A stretch of DNA of 64,000 nucleotides from Pedobacter roseus (GTDB lineage: Bacteria > Bacteroidota > Bacteroidia > Sphingobacteriales > Sphingobacteriaceae): the NCBI RefSeq assembly GCF_014395225.1, contig NZ_CP060723.1, positions 5,022,001 through 5,086,000 on the forward strand, read 5' to 3'. The position numbers and the translations under genes are program-made. The notes beneath the pieces were generated by a model. The model did no database searches and was not told where the DNA came from. It saw only the letters and a program-made list of their open reading frames with translations. Below are positions 9,901 to 17,283 of the stretch, in pieces (position 1 is the stretch's first letter; every line of letters begins with the position of its first letter).

Positions 9901-10888
9901 CAGGATCTGCGAAAAGAAAAAAATATCCATTCAGGGACTAAATTCCGGCACACCTAAGTTTAACGAAAATACCGCACCCTATTATTTCGAACAGGTTGTT
10001 GACCGTTTAGAAGCTTCAGATTTTGAAACTTTTTATCTTTTGATCGCTGCCGAATGTAAGGAAATGATGAGCATTAACCTTTACGTTACCGGCCTGATTA
10101 TGTTTTACGCAGGTCAGCTGGCTTATAAACTGCGGAATGAAATTGTAAAATCAGAAGATGCACCACCAGCGGTTAAAGCCATTCCCCCTAAAATAAAAAT
10201 TGCATTTGCAGGCAAAGGAGCCAGGATATTCGATTGGTTTACCGCAGTAAATCCGGCCGCAGCCGATGATTATTATACACAGATGTTTATCAGGGGGATG
10301 GGCGGAGAAGCAGTGGCCAAACAAACCATTAGTCCGATTACCACCAGTCCGTTAAAAATAATCGATATCAATTCGCAACGGGGAACAGACAATGCCGATG
10401 TTAAATACGAAGTATCGAAAGGTTTGGCCATTCCAACCAATATCACCAGCATTCTGGTGCCGACCAACAAACAGGCCATTGAGATTCTGGGCGAAGATAA
10501 TTTCTGTGTGGTTACGCCAAATGGCGAATTTAAATACCTCGAATCAACCAATTCCATTACACCCGAAATGCTGGAGCACATTGGCAATCATTTTATCTGC
10601 CTGCCACAGGAAGGCAAACCGCACTGCCCAAGATTTATGGATTTTGCGGATCTGTTTTACAAGGTATCATCCAGCATGTTCGGTTTAAAAATGAATGCGA
10701 CAGATTTTATGGCCGGTTTTCAGGATATGAACATCGAGAACTACATCAAAGGAGAGCCGGATTTTATTAAAGCGCAAAAGCGGAAACACGATGATCAGAA
10801 AGATTTCGATTATGTAGCGCCGATTATCATTCTGGAAGGGATGAAATTCTTCGAAAAACACCTGCTTAAGGGCATTCAAAAACAATAA
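6980..10888 (+). CDS. Giant protein with Hsp70/actin-like ATPase core
   Basis: The protein has 1302 residues. About 590 N-terminal residues are unrecognised. An actin/Hsp70-type ATPase core follows: phosphate-1 loop GVDFGSTN (597-604), phosphate-2 loop DIGGSTTD (926-933) and an adenosine-like loop AFAGKGAR (about 1075-1082). Between the first two loops, at about 812-868, lies a low-complexity insert rich in Gly-Trp pairs (SSSWGAP, GGWGS, AWGS, AWGE, GWGNE). No DnaK substrate-binding domain is evident. The protein should be cytoplasmic and ATP-binding. It shares its stop with the next start (TAATG), which implies translational coupling. Together with the tubulin-like protein this operon encodes two cytoskeletal-fold NTPases. 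Confidence 0.75.
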   Translation: MLDKRIKALAIKVHPKTEPNGVEFAWDKIPQLEVFTKNILIPEIAVDQDGNSAVNIGTIVSGIPSVFARANLFKNAIDNIRDKDAEASGLMLFYKSLISEWKGLISCIALNYKDIEANRIHLSYSDGGHLSTTANLYEPTGAFGNMLFERKPLWCDQSLANNADRIPFIDVISFKGNVIGGTSPDSFVFTSVSYQIKEKFPFINVQNGKFIDPLQSEINPQELFTLYGYAKHILDNIERFRLNYAGVEELIRPEYGNISTCIQAWMNDMVIYQQAKGYPKLDKSTPPEVGSLFNYPFSLLFNYSTALFGSEGIIYNESKEGSILFDPKDLLLPDTTEIAQIDFGRDGMETRNFLKTKPILLLAAETKGQLNSYAYFTLPLTPLALNVFGATLDALVGISESSNVKSRISAIYDPTDKDGERLIVQLKLYTETGNEIVKEVIYKVTSESISGKDILMWPNFISKQWNRYFLYSEIPHNDAKFQATPFIGNVDDDFFRIVLDEKGIPLYLANNGKAAVISEKYGNIKAQLHIASNNAVADNKYKYEIYESNKPFKGVKFAHAGVDCGFGIIRYDGSGNTQALPVNMLNAPRTLSPAFLGVDFGSTNSSIAYFSDQRNEVCENLKLTNKRVSLLASDSKNNDERPAVEDEIFFFQNDEILTNSIKSVLTIHDSRRVVNDGNIQVNSLMAQAVKGGFPCFEKNLPIENAENNRYILGYNRIGRAELVYNMKWSTQQIDKSYKTAYLSTLLLHVYAQLFIEGHEPHTLKWSYPSSMGKELLSEYRGIWDSLKEISPIESQVKLKTFPPSDLSDIGDTSGSSSWGAPATQSGGWGSQASAPAATTPAWGSTGTSNSAWGEQPQEAVATGWGNEAKRTLTAVDIKTETGPVRFDFKKLSNEESLSEACAVANYLVRPNGGYSINPGELVLCFDIGGSTTDITALCQMEGGKAMIKQNSIRFAAERVAQATKFSPNFKNVLLRICEKKKISIQGLNSGTPKFNENTAPYYFEQVVDRLEASDFETFYLLIAAECKEMMSINLYVTGLIMFYAGQLAYKLRNEIVKSEDAPPAVKAIPPKIKIAFAGKGARIFDWFTAVNPAAADDYYTQMFIRGMGGEAVAKQTISPITTSPLKIIDINSQRGTDNADVKYEVSKGLAIPTNITSILVPTNKQAIEILGEDNFCVVTPNGEFKYLESTNSITPEMLEHIGNHFICLPQEGKPHCPRFMDFADLFYKVSSSMFGLKMNATDFMAGFQDMNIENYIKGEPDFIKAQKRKHDDQKDFDYVAPIIILEGMKFFEKHLLKGIQKQ

Positions 10889-12174
10889 TGGCGATGGGAT
10901 TCTGTGTATTGGCAAAAATATCGAAGCGGACGGTTACTTTCTGGTATCAATCAGACAGTAACCCTTATGCCCCATTAAAAATGAGGGAATCGAACGAGAT
11001 TCCCTTATACTTTTATGTAAATGGCAACGATTTTATTTTTGGTGCCGCCGCCAGGGAACGCTTTTACAAAAACGATCCGTATGCTTATGGTAACTATTTT
11101 GAAATTGTAAAAGATCCGACAAAACATTTTAGTATATATGGCAACAAAAAACCGGTTAAACAGCTCTTTTATTATGGTGTTGAACAATATTTATCGCACT
11201 TTTTAAACACCGTATTATATAAATCCGATTCTATCGAATCGTACAGGCAGCAGTTCCCTCTGCGTTTTTTATTTGAGGATGATATTGAAGCCAATGAGAA
11301 ATCGCTGATTGAAAATCTGTTTCAGGAGGCTGGCTATTTTAATTTAGACCGCATTGGATATCACCATACCCTTTTTAATATACTTACCCAAAAGCAGATT
11401 TTATCAAACAACAAGGCTATTTTATTCATGAATGGCATTGATGATGTACTTTATTTGAACCTTTACAAAGGTGTAAAAGCCGAACCGATTGGATCGGCCA
11501 AACTGCCAGGTCAGGGTGCCGACCCCAGGGTAAAAATTTTGGCCGATATGATTGTAGAATATATCATCCTGCAAAATTCTTATCTGTCGATTAATAAAGA
11601 TACCGAAATCGCTTTCCTGTTACCGTTCTGCGCGGCTTTACTCCAAAACATCAGTCCGATTATTAAAGGCGAAGCTGAACTATCTGATGGAAACCAGTAT
11701 TGGTTTAATGTTAGGGAAAGAAACCTGAATGACAGGCTGCAATATTATGCCAATGACGGGATGATTTTTGCCGCAACAGACGATCTGCTGAGGGCTAACA
11801 ATTTACAGGCCGATGGCGTAATGATCCTGCTTGGGTCAGAAGAAATCAGCACCCCGTATTTTTCTGATAAACTGCTTAAAAAGTATCATCATGTTATCGC
11901 ATTGCAGCCTGTTGATGTTAAAGATACCATGCTGGCTATTTTTGAGGCCATTGCCAATGCCGGTTATAGCGTTAAAGCAAAAGTACCCACTGCGCCTCCG
12001 GTACTGCCGCGGCCAGCCCTTCCAACACCAAAACTGCCTCCGCCGTTACCACCCAAAAAGCAAAGCGATGTTCCAAAACCGGTAAACATCCCCAGGTTAC
12101 CCGAAATAAAAGCAACACCAAATACTAAAAACAATCCGGTAAAACCACCGCCTTTACCTCCCAAAAAAAGTTAG
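10888..12174 (+). CDS. Unknown partner protein with proline-rich SH3-ligand-like tail
   Basis: The 428-aa protein starts in the TAATG overlap with the Hsp70-like gene. Residues 1-370 show alternating strands and helices. AILFMNGIDDVLYLNLYKG might be a degenerate phosphate-2-like strand pair, so a divergent actin-like fold is possible but not shown. From about 365 the tail is proline-rich (PPVLPRPALPTPKLPPPLPP, later KPPPLPPKKS), with two copies of PPPLPPKK. Such tails usually bind other proteins. There is no signal peptide or membrane segment. No known family was recognised. Confidence 0.55.
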   Translation: MAMGFCVLAKISKRTVTFWYQSDSNPYAPLKMRESNEIPLYFYVNGNDFIFGAAARERFYKNDPYAYGNYFEIVKDPTKHFSIYGNKKPVKQLFYYGVEQYLSHFLNTVLYKSDSIESYRQQFPLRFLFEDDIEANEKSLIENLFQEAGYFNLDRIGYHHTLFNILTQKQILSNNKAILFMNGIDDVLYLNLYKGVKAEPIGSAKLPGQGADPRVKILADMIVEYIILQNSYLSINKDTEIAFLLPFCAALLQNISPIIKGEAELSDGNQYWFNVRERNLNDRLQYYANDGMIFAATDDLLRANNLQADGVMILLGSEEISTPYFSDKLLKKYHHVIALQPVDVKDTMLAIFEAIANAGYSVKAKVPTAPPVLPRPALPTPKLPPPLPPKKQSDVPKPVNIPRLPEIKATPNTKNNPVKPPPLPPKKS

Positions 12175-12201
12175 CGCGTATAAAATCTAAAACTTAACAA
12201 A

Positions 12202-12768
12202 ATGGCTATACAAATAGAAAAAAGAAAACCCGTTTCCCTGATCGGGGAAGAACCGGGCTTAAATCACCTCATTGCAGGGCTGGGCTGGGATACCGCTGTT
12301 GTAAACGGGCACCCGGTAGATCTCGACCTCTCCGTATTTATGCTGGGCGAAAACGGCAAACTCCTTGCTGATGAATACTTTATTTTTTACAACAACAACA
12401 CGAGCCCTGATGGTTCTACCCATTACCCGGGCGATAGCAGGGGTGGCGAAGGCGATGGAGATGATGAGGTAATCCATATCGATTTATCCAAAATAGATCC
12501 GAAAGTGGAGTTCCTTTATTTCGCCGTAACCATTGATCAGAGTGAAGAAAGGGGTCACCATTTTGGCCATGTTCAAAACTCCTATATCAATATCAGGAAT
12601 AATGCCGATAAATCAGTTTTATGCCAATACCTGCTCAAAGAGGAATTTACCAATGAAGATTCCCTGATGATTGCTTCCATCTCCAGAAACGGGGGCGCAT
12701 GGAATGTAGAAGCCCTTGGCCAGGCCTTTTCAGGCGGTTTAAATACACTAATAGAATTATATCAATAA
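12202..12768 (+). CDS. TerD-family calcium-binding stress protein, first copy
   Basis: The 188-aa protein has the TerD domain over its whole length: LIAGLGWDT near the N-terminus, VDLDLSVFMLGENGKL, DEYFIFYNN, SPDGSTHYPGD, GDGDDEVIHIDLSKIDPKVEFLYFAVTI, and the closing FTNEDSLMIASISRNGGAWNVEALGQ. The acidic clusters match the calcium sites of TerD proteins. TerD proteins are cytoplasmic or membrane-associated factors of ter stress and tellurite-resistance systems. No terB, terC or terZ genes are near, so this belongs to a ter-like accessory system rather than a classical ter operon. It overlaps the second TerD gene by one base. Confidence 0.9.
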   Translation: MAIQIEKRKPVSLIGEEPGLNHLIAGLGWDTAVVNGHPVDLDLSVFMLGENGKLLADEYFIFYNNNTSPDGSTHYPGDSRGGEGDGDDEVIHIDLSKIDPKVEFLYFAVTIDQSEERGHHFGHVQNSYINIRNNADKSVLCQYLLKEEFTNEDSLMIASISRNGGAWNVEALGQAFSGGLNTLIELYQ

Positions 12769-13421
12769 TGAGCAGTTTTAATTTAAATAAGGGAGACAGG
12801 TTCTCTCTATCCAAGGCAGCGCCTGGATTAACCGTTGTAAAAATAGGAATGGGCTGGGATCCTAACGAAGAACCCGGCGGTCCGGAGTTCGACCTCGATG
12901 TTTCGGCATTTTCGATTGGTGGCGATTTCAAAATCCCTTCTGATTCGTACTTTACCTTTTACGGGCAAATCCGTATGGGTAATAAAATTGAGGATAAGGT
13001 AGAGAAAGGCCTCTTTAGGCCATTTACGGAAGACGGGGCAATTATCGGCGCCATTGATGATCCGGACGGGAGCAGAAGTGATGGCGACGATGATGAAGAT
13101 ATGTTTATCGATTTATCCAAAGTCAGCGATAAAATCGAACAGATTATTATATGCTGTACGATCTGTAAATATCCTCACGACAATAAAAAAGACCGGAGAA
13201 CATTAGACCTGAATTTTGGAAAAGTGAACGACTGCTACATCAGGATTGTGGACGAAAGCAATGGCGCTGAAATACTGCGTTACGACCTGAAAGACAAATA
13301 TACCAATGAAGATGCGGTAGAATTTGGACGTTTGTTCCGTGTTGGCGAAAGCTGGGAGTTTGAAGCCATGGGCAGGGCACATACGGGCAGTTTGCAAACT
13401 TTAGTTGATATGTACACCTAA
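12768..13421 (+). CDS. TerD-family calcium-binding stress protein, second copy
   Basis: I start this gene at ATG 12768, in a TAATG overlap with the preceding stop, because this gives the canonical TerD opening MSSFNLNKGDRFSLSK; a longer frame from 12699 would run inside the first TerD gene. The 217-aa product has KIGMGWDPNE, EFDLDVSAFSIGG, DSYFTFYGQ, DDPDGSRSDGDDDEDMFIDLSKVSDKIEQIIICCTI and TNEDAVEFGRLFRVGESWEFEAMG. The calcium-site aspartates are retained. It differs enough from the first copy to suggest a heterologous pair rather than a recent duplicate. Confidence 0.9.
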   Translation: MSSFNLNKGDRFSLSKAAPGLTVVKIGMGWDPNEEPGGPEFDLDVSAFSIGGDFKIPSDSYFTFYGQIRMGNKIEDKVEKGLFRPFTEDGAIIGAIDDPDGSRSDGDDDEDMFIDLSKVSDKIEQIIICCTICKYPHDNKKDRRTLDLNFGKVNDCYIRIVDESNGAEILRYDLKDKYTNEDAVEFGRLFRVGESWEFEAMGRAHTGSLQTLVDMYT

Positions 13422-13432
13422 AAAATAAAATT

Positions 13433-14143
13433 ATGGCATTCGATTTAAATAAAAATGATGGCTTCCAAAGAGAGTCCTCCAAATTTGATCTTTCAAAAGG
13501 AGAGGTCGAAAAACCCGCTGGCCGATCGAGCGGCTGGTTAATCGGTTTATTAGGGATACTGGTTGTTGCCGGCGGTTTCTGGTATTATGCATCAGGCAAA
13601 ACAGATCCTGCAGCAAAAATACCTGCACCAAACGTTTCTTCCGATCCGGCTTCGGTTGTTGTACCTGCTACACCAGCAAAAGAAAAAGTTAGCGGTATGG
13701 ATACCACTGCTGTAGCAAAGGTAAAATCAACGGAGATACAAGAAGATTCGATCAGTAAAACCAGTGTTGATGCAGCCCCTGCCAAATCACCAGATGAAGC
13801 GCTCAAAGCTTTAAACCATAGTGTGCCGGTAACATTCGTTCAGGGTTCATCATCTTTTGCAAGCAGCAACAAAACTTTAATTAAATACATTGTCGCTTAT
13901 TTAATCAAAAACCCTACAGCATCCGTTCATATTGATGGTTATGCCAGCAGCGATGGTCCGATAGCCCTAAATCAGCAGATCTCGCAGGCAAGGGCCGATG
14001 CATTCAAAAATCATTTAACGGTATTAAATATTGAAGCAAACCGGATAAGTACCGCAGGAAAGGGTATTGAAAATCCGGTTGCTTCAAATCATACTGTTAG
14101 TGGGAGGAAAAGGAACAGGCGTGTTGAAATTACCTTTTTATAA
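13433..14143 (+). CDS. Membrane-anchored OmpA-domain protein of the Ter/tubulin operon
   Basis: The 236-aa protein has a ~32-residue N-terminal segment, one membrane helix (WLIGLLGILVVAGGFWYYA, about 36-54), a Pro/Ala/Thr-rich linker, and a C-terminal OmpA-like peptidoglycan-binding domain (VTFVQGSSSFASSNK ... HIDGYASSDGPIALNQQISQARADAFKNHL ... GKGIENPVASNHTVSGRKRNRRVEITF). It should span the inner membrane and hold on to the cell wall. The N-terminal peptide AFDLNKNDG...KFDLSKGE copies the first strand of TerD proteins (FNLNKGDRFSLSK in the neighbour). It is the last gene of the operon, 11 bp after the second TerD. Confidence 0.8.
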   Translation: MAFDLNKNDGFQRESSKFDLSKGEVEKPAGRSSGWLIGLLGILVVAGGFWYYASGKTDPAAKIPAPNVSSDPASVVVPATPAKEKVSGMDTTAVAKVKSTEIQEDSISKTSVDAAPAKSPDEALKALNHSVPVTFVQGSSSFASSNKTLIKYIVAYLIKNPTASVHIDGYASSDGPIALNQQISQARADAFKNHLTVLNIEANRISTAGKGIENPVASNHTVSGRKRNRRVEITFL

Positions 14144-14217
14144 ATCTGAATTGAATTAATAATATGCCCTTAAGGTGTATTCTGTTAGCTTTGTCTATGA
14201 GTGACTTCACCTATTCT

Positions 14218-14640
14218 TATCGTGTGGACACAAATATTTAGATTAGATTATTTGCTCCTATGCCGCAAGGCATCAAACTTTTGAGGCATCAAAAGTATGC
14301 AAAAATGCTTTGTCAATCCAGCAATGGGCCTTTTACACAATCCCCATACACATCAAAAAAACAGTGGCACTTTGTTTAATCAGGCATTTAGTGTGATTTC
14401 TTTGTCTGATTGAGCCCTTCGGGGTTTGTTTGGTAGGGCCGGGTGAAAAGTCTTTGCAAACATGAAACACAAAACCACTGCGTTTTAGGTTTGTTAGTGC
14501 CATTTGTACTGCTGTACGCCTGTTTTTTTGATTTTCCTGGCCCTTGGGATTGACGGGCGTACTTGGGTAAGGGCTGTGTTATTTCAAAGCAAGCTAGCAT
14601 AGTGCCGTATATAGTGCTTAAAAAATGTGTCCACACGATA
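14218..14640. mobile_element. Fold-back/MITE-like element with 15-bp terminal inverted repeats, copy 2
   Basis: The element is bounded by perfect 15-bp inverted repeats, TATCGTGTGGACACA at 14218-14232 and TGTGTCCACACGATA at 14626-14640. Inside are nested pairs: GTCAATCC/GGATTGAC, GGGCC/GGCCC, and ATCAAAAAAACAG/CTGTTTTTTTGAT. It aligns with the degenerate copy at 800-1213. No transposase is present and no clear target duplication is visible. It could be a non-autonomous mobile element moved in trans, or a large structured RNA. It follows directly after the Ter/tubulin operon. Confidence 0.65.
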
Positions 14641-14810
14641 GGAACATTCGGGACAGGATGACAATCGCATTAGGAAAAAGAAGCTAAAACATATTAAAAC
14701 TCATAAAGATTAATCAGACTCAAGTTATGAGTTAATTATTAAAAAGAATTAATGACAAAAAGAAGAACTAAGAAAACAAAACAAAGAGGTTTTAAAGAAA
14801 TTTTAATCCG

Positions 14811-14951
14811 ATGCTTTTTAGCAGCATCCTCTTTATCATCAAAATCATTTTCGGGCGGATAGGCTGGTTAGAAGTTTTTGCGCCTGTGATCGTCGTATTT
14901 CTGATCCTTTTTCTCCTTTCGGTATTAAAAACGGCAGTGAGGAAAGTGTAG
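14811..14951 (+). CDS. Possible small membrane protein, 46 aa
   Basis: ATG at 14811 opens a 46-codon frame, MLFSSILFIIKIIFGRIGWL then a second hydrophobic run (EVFAPVIVVFLILFLLSVL) and a basic end (KTAVRKV). Such short two-segment membrane proteins are common but hard to prove. The overlapping frame from 14752 gives a lysine-rich 36-residue peptide and is less likely. There is no homologue I recognise and no strong ribosome-binding site. Confidence 0.35.
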   Translation: MLFSSILFIIKIIFGRIGWLEVFAPVIVVFLILFLLSVLKTAVRKV

Positions 14952-15023
14952 CTCGAGAAAAACAAAAATTTAATAAACCCTGCTCCAACCGGGTATAATC
15001 GCCAGTTAGGCAGGGTTTAATGA

Positions 15024-15668
15024 TTATGCCTGCGGCATGGTAAAACTGCCCAGGTATTGACTGTTAGAGACCACATTGTTTTCGCGCTTAACAGCAAAGG
15101 CCCAGGCATAAAACACATCGCCTGCAGCGGTATTACCTACAATTGCCGTGTAGGTTAAAGCTGCCCGTTGCGCATCTTCGTATACGAGGTACATTTTTTT
15201 GGTATCGTTAAACAATACCACCATCAGCATATCATCGTCGAAAGCATTGTAACGATTCGAGATGCTCTGCCAGCTAAGCACAATATCGGTTCCCTGTAAA
15301 ACAGCACTTAAACCATGGAAAACCGAGAGCGAACCTTTACTGAGTACGATCTGCGAAAAATCGATTGTAAAATCAGGATAATCGCCAACAATTGCATTGT
15401 TTAAAAAAATCTTTACCGCAGCGTTGTAACCCGTGGTTTTATTGAGCTGTTTATCTTTGAAACCAATATTTAAAATGTCTTTAATTGGGCTGAGGTAAAT
15501 TGGGGCGAGGGCAAATTTGCGCCGTTGTGCCAGCTGAAGGTCGGAACTTTGCTTATTGCTTTTTTTCGGCAGACTTTTAAGATAATCTACCCCACGCCAG
15601 TTGCTACCCACAATACTGCCTACTTTACCTGAGAATGCGCCATTGGCGCCTTTTGAATACGTTGCCAT
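15024..15668 (-). CDS. DUF6266-like protein
   Basis: The 214-aa protein begins MATYSKGANGAFSGKVGSIVGSNWRGVDYLKSLPKKSNK. This opening, with 'GxFSGKVGxxVGSxWRGxxYxRS', is typical of the abundant Bacteroidota family annotated DUF6266. The rest is beta-rich, like two fibronectin-type modules (ALQGTDIVLSWQS; DAQRAALTYTAIVGNTAAGDVFYAWAFAVKREN). There is no signal peptide. Function is unknown; such proteins often occur as single accessory genes. It is a lone minus-strand unit after an 11-bp repeat array. Confidence 0.7.
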   Translation of the reverse strand: MATYSKGANGAFSGKVGSIVGSNWRGVDYLKSLPKKSNKQSSDLQLAQRRKFALAPIYLSPIKDILNIGFKDKQLNKTTGYNAAVKIFLNNAIVGDYPDFTIDFSQIVLSKGSLSVFHGLSAVLQGTDIVLSWQSISNRYNAFDDDMLMVVLFNDTKKMYLVYEDAQRAALTYTAIVGNTAAGDVFYAWAFAVKRENNVVSNSQYLGSFTMPQA

Positions 15669-15917
15669 GATCAGTTTTTTTTAAGTGAAAAGATGTTTAA
15701 TTAAGGATCCTCCTTTTTATCAGGAGTTTTAAATCCATACCCAAACTTAGCTACAGCCTTTCATGATGTATTATTTTAGACTTTAATGGGCCAAATTGAA
15801 CCCATTATGGGTAAGTTTGAGCCAAAATGAACCCTTAAAACCTTACTTACAGGCATCATTATCCCACGGTAGCAGACAGCTGCTGTAGCGCCTAACCCTA
15901 TTGCAGGCATAAAAAGA

Positions 15918-15959
15918 CCCCGGCTTTACCTTTTGAGTAAACAACAGGTAATGCCGGGG
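15918..15959 (-). terminator. Hairpin at the edge of the 11-bp array
   Basis: CCCCGGCTTTACCT (15918-15931) pairs with AGGTAATGCCGGGG (15946-15959) in a 14-bp stem with one T-T mismatch and a 14-nt loop. The right arm contains the first two GGTA boxes of the phased array. It lies 3' of the minus-strand HTH gene and may end its transcript, although no U-tract follows. Confidence 0.4.
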
Positions 15960-16020
15960 TAAACAAAAGGTAAAGAACAGGTAAGCAAAGGGTAGAGAAC
16001 AGGTACAGAAAAGGTAAACA
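15944..16020. repeat. Seven 11-bp phased direct repeats (GGTA array)
   Basis: GGTA occurs at 15947, 15958, 15969, 15980, 15991, 16002 and 16013, exactly 11 bp apart each time. The units read AACAGGTAATG, CCGGGGTAAAC, AAAAGGTAAAG, AACAGGTAAGC, AAAGGGTAGAG, AACAGGTACAG and AAAAGGTAAAC. Two further GGTA boxes at 16033 and 16057 are out of phase. The spacing puts all boxes close to one face of the helix, as in iterons or cooperative operators. It sits between the HTH gene (16073-16351) and the DUF6266-like gene, both on the minus strand. Confidence 0.75.
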
Positions 16021-16072
16021 TGGGCTTAACCTGGTACCTGCAAAACTTAAAAAACAGGTACAGGATCAGTAC

Positions 16073-16351
16073 CTAAATGCGTCCTTTTCTTTGGCTTTCT
16101 AAATAAGCGGCCAACAGGTCTTTCAGGTAAAAACGGTCGCCGCCCGGTAATTTTATGGGTTTTAAAGTGCCATCTTTTACCTTGCGTTTGTAAGTGCTTT
16201 CGCTTATTTTAAGGTAATCTTTTACCTGCTGGCGGGTAAGCTGCTCGTTGGGGCTGCCAAAGAGATCGATAAAGGTAAAAGGCCGGTTTTCTTTATTCAG
16301 TACGAGATAAATATTGTACAAAATCTGTACAAGCGCTTCATAATCTTTCAT
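16073..16351 (-). CDS. Helix-turn-helix (excisionase/MerR-like) DNA-binding protein
   Basis: I start at ATG 16351 (MKDYEALVQILYNIYLVLNK), giving 92 aa; an upstream extension from 16381 adds MFSCFLNTIY, which does not look coding. The C-terminal half is an HTH_17-type winged helix: LTRQQVKDYLKISESTYKRKVKDGTLKPIKLPGGDRFYLKDLLAAYL. Such small proteins are excisionases or regulators of mobile-island genes. The phased array just past its 3' end is a possible binding site. No integrase gene is in the window. Confidence 0.7.
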   Translation of the reverse strand: MKDYEALVQILYNIYLVLNKENRPFTFIDLFGSPNEQLTRQQVKDYLKISESTYKRKVKDGTLKPIKLPGGDRFYLKDLLAAYLESQRKGRI

Positions 16352-16381
16352 GTATATAGTGTTTAAAAAACATGAAAACAT

Positions 16382-17283
16382 TCTGCTAAACTTTTAGGGA
16401 CATTCAGGTTCTAAAAATGTTTCAGTCGTTCCTGTGCTGAAGTTAAACCAATCGTTTTGAAACCGCTAAAATCTCATTAAAATGGTTATTTATAATTGGA
16501 TTTTGTCTGTAAACAAAAATCAACCGGTATTTAATCATCAGCTAATTCGGGTTAATTATCATTATGTGTGTGGTATGTGTAAATTGTGGTTCGGCGTGGG
16601 CTTATGGATAGCCCCGGCTCAGGCCGATCAGGCCAATACAATACCTGATGCATGGCACCTTTTGCGGGCGCCTGCAGCGTGCATCAACTGAGAGCGCATG
16701 CACATATCGGGATGATTTAACTGTTAGGGATGGGATAAAAACCTGAATTCGTTTTTCCATCAATGTAAGTTTAATTAGTATTAAACAGCAAAATAAACGA
16801 CGCTGTATATTTTGTATAACGACAGGAAGTTTCGCAAAGTATGTTAGGCTAAAGGTTACAAAAGATTTATTTTTCAACAACAGGAATGGTTCATTTTTTG
16901 AAGGAGGATACATTCATTTACAGCGGTTTAACAAAATAATTAAACCGCATTTTTATGAAGAGAGATCTGCCAATTAAGCATCGGGGGGTATTGCGTTTAA
17001 TGCCATCAATGCTATTTTCACTGTTAGCGGCAGTAGTATAGTTCTCGCTCCAGCCGATGATCTCGTGATTGGTCGCTTTAAATTAAAGGTAAAATTGCCA
17101 ACCGCATCTTTACGGGATACCTTATATTATTCGGAAAAAGATACATACCTTGGGATTGCAAAACCATAGTACGGCACCATTGCCTAATTACCATAATCCC
17201 GCAATTATAGAAACATAAGTTTAATATTAAGCCTTTAGCTCTTCAGAATAAAAATTTAAATCATCCCTCATCCCTATTTTATC
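16382..17283. other. 900-bp gene-poor stretch with a terminator and a possible gene fragment
   Basis: No convincing complete gene is present. A GC-rich patch (about 16585-16700) with palindromic bits (TGATGCA ... TGCATCA; GCGGGCGCCTGC) stands out from AT-rich flanks. A plus-strand hairpin with U-tract lies at 16923-16953. From 16979 to 17169 one frame is open and protein-like (GIAFNAINAIFTVSGSSIVL, then APADDLVIGRFKLKVKLP, ending GIAKP) but has a stop just upstream and no start, so it may be a gene remnant. The rest shows nothing I recognise. Confidence 0.4.
16923..16953 (+). terminator. Intrinsic terminator-like hairpin
   Basis: GCGGTTTAA (16923-16931) pairs perfectly with TTAAACCGC (16940-16948) and is followed by ATTTTTA. 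No plus-strand gene lies directly upstream, so it may end an unrecognised small transcript starting near 16480-16600. Confidence 0.5.

Noticed and set aside
12202..13421. Classical tellurite-resistance (ter) operon
   Set aside because: Only TerD proteins are present; TerB, TerC and TerZ/TerA are absent and the partners are tubulin- and Hsp70-like.
15944..16020. Possible CRISPR array
   Set aside because: The unit is 11 bp with no spacers and there are no cas genes; it is a phased operator- or iteron-like array.
16482..16691. Plus-strand ORF of 69 codons
   Set aside because: Composition is not protein-like, there is no family resemblance, and it runs across the GC-rich patch.
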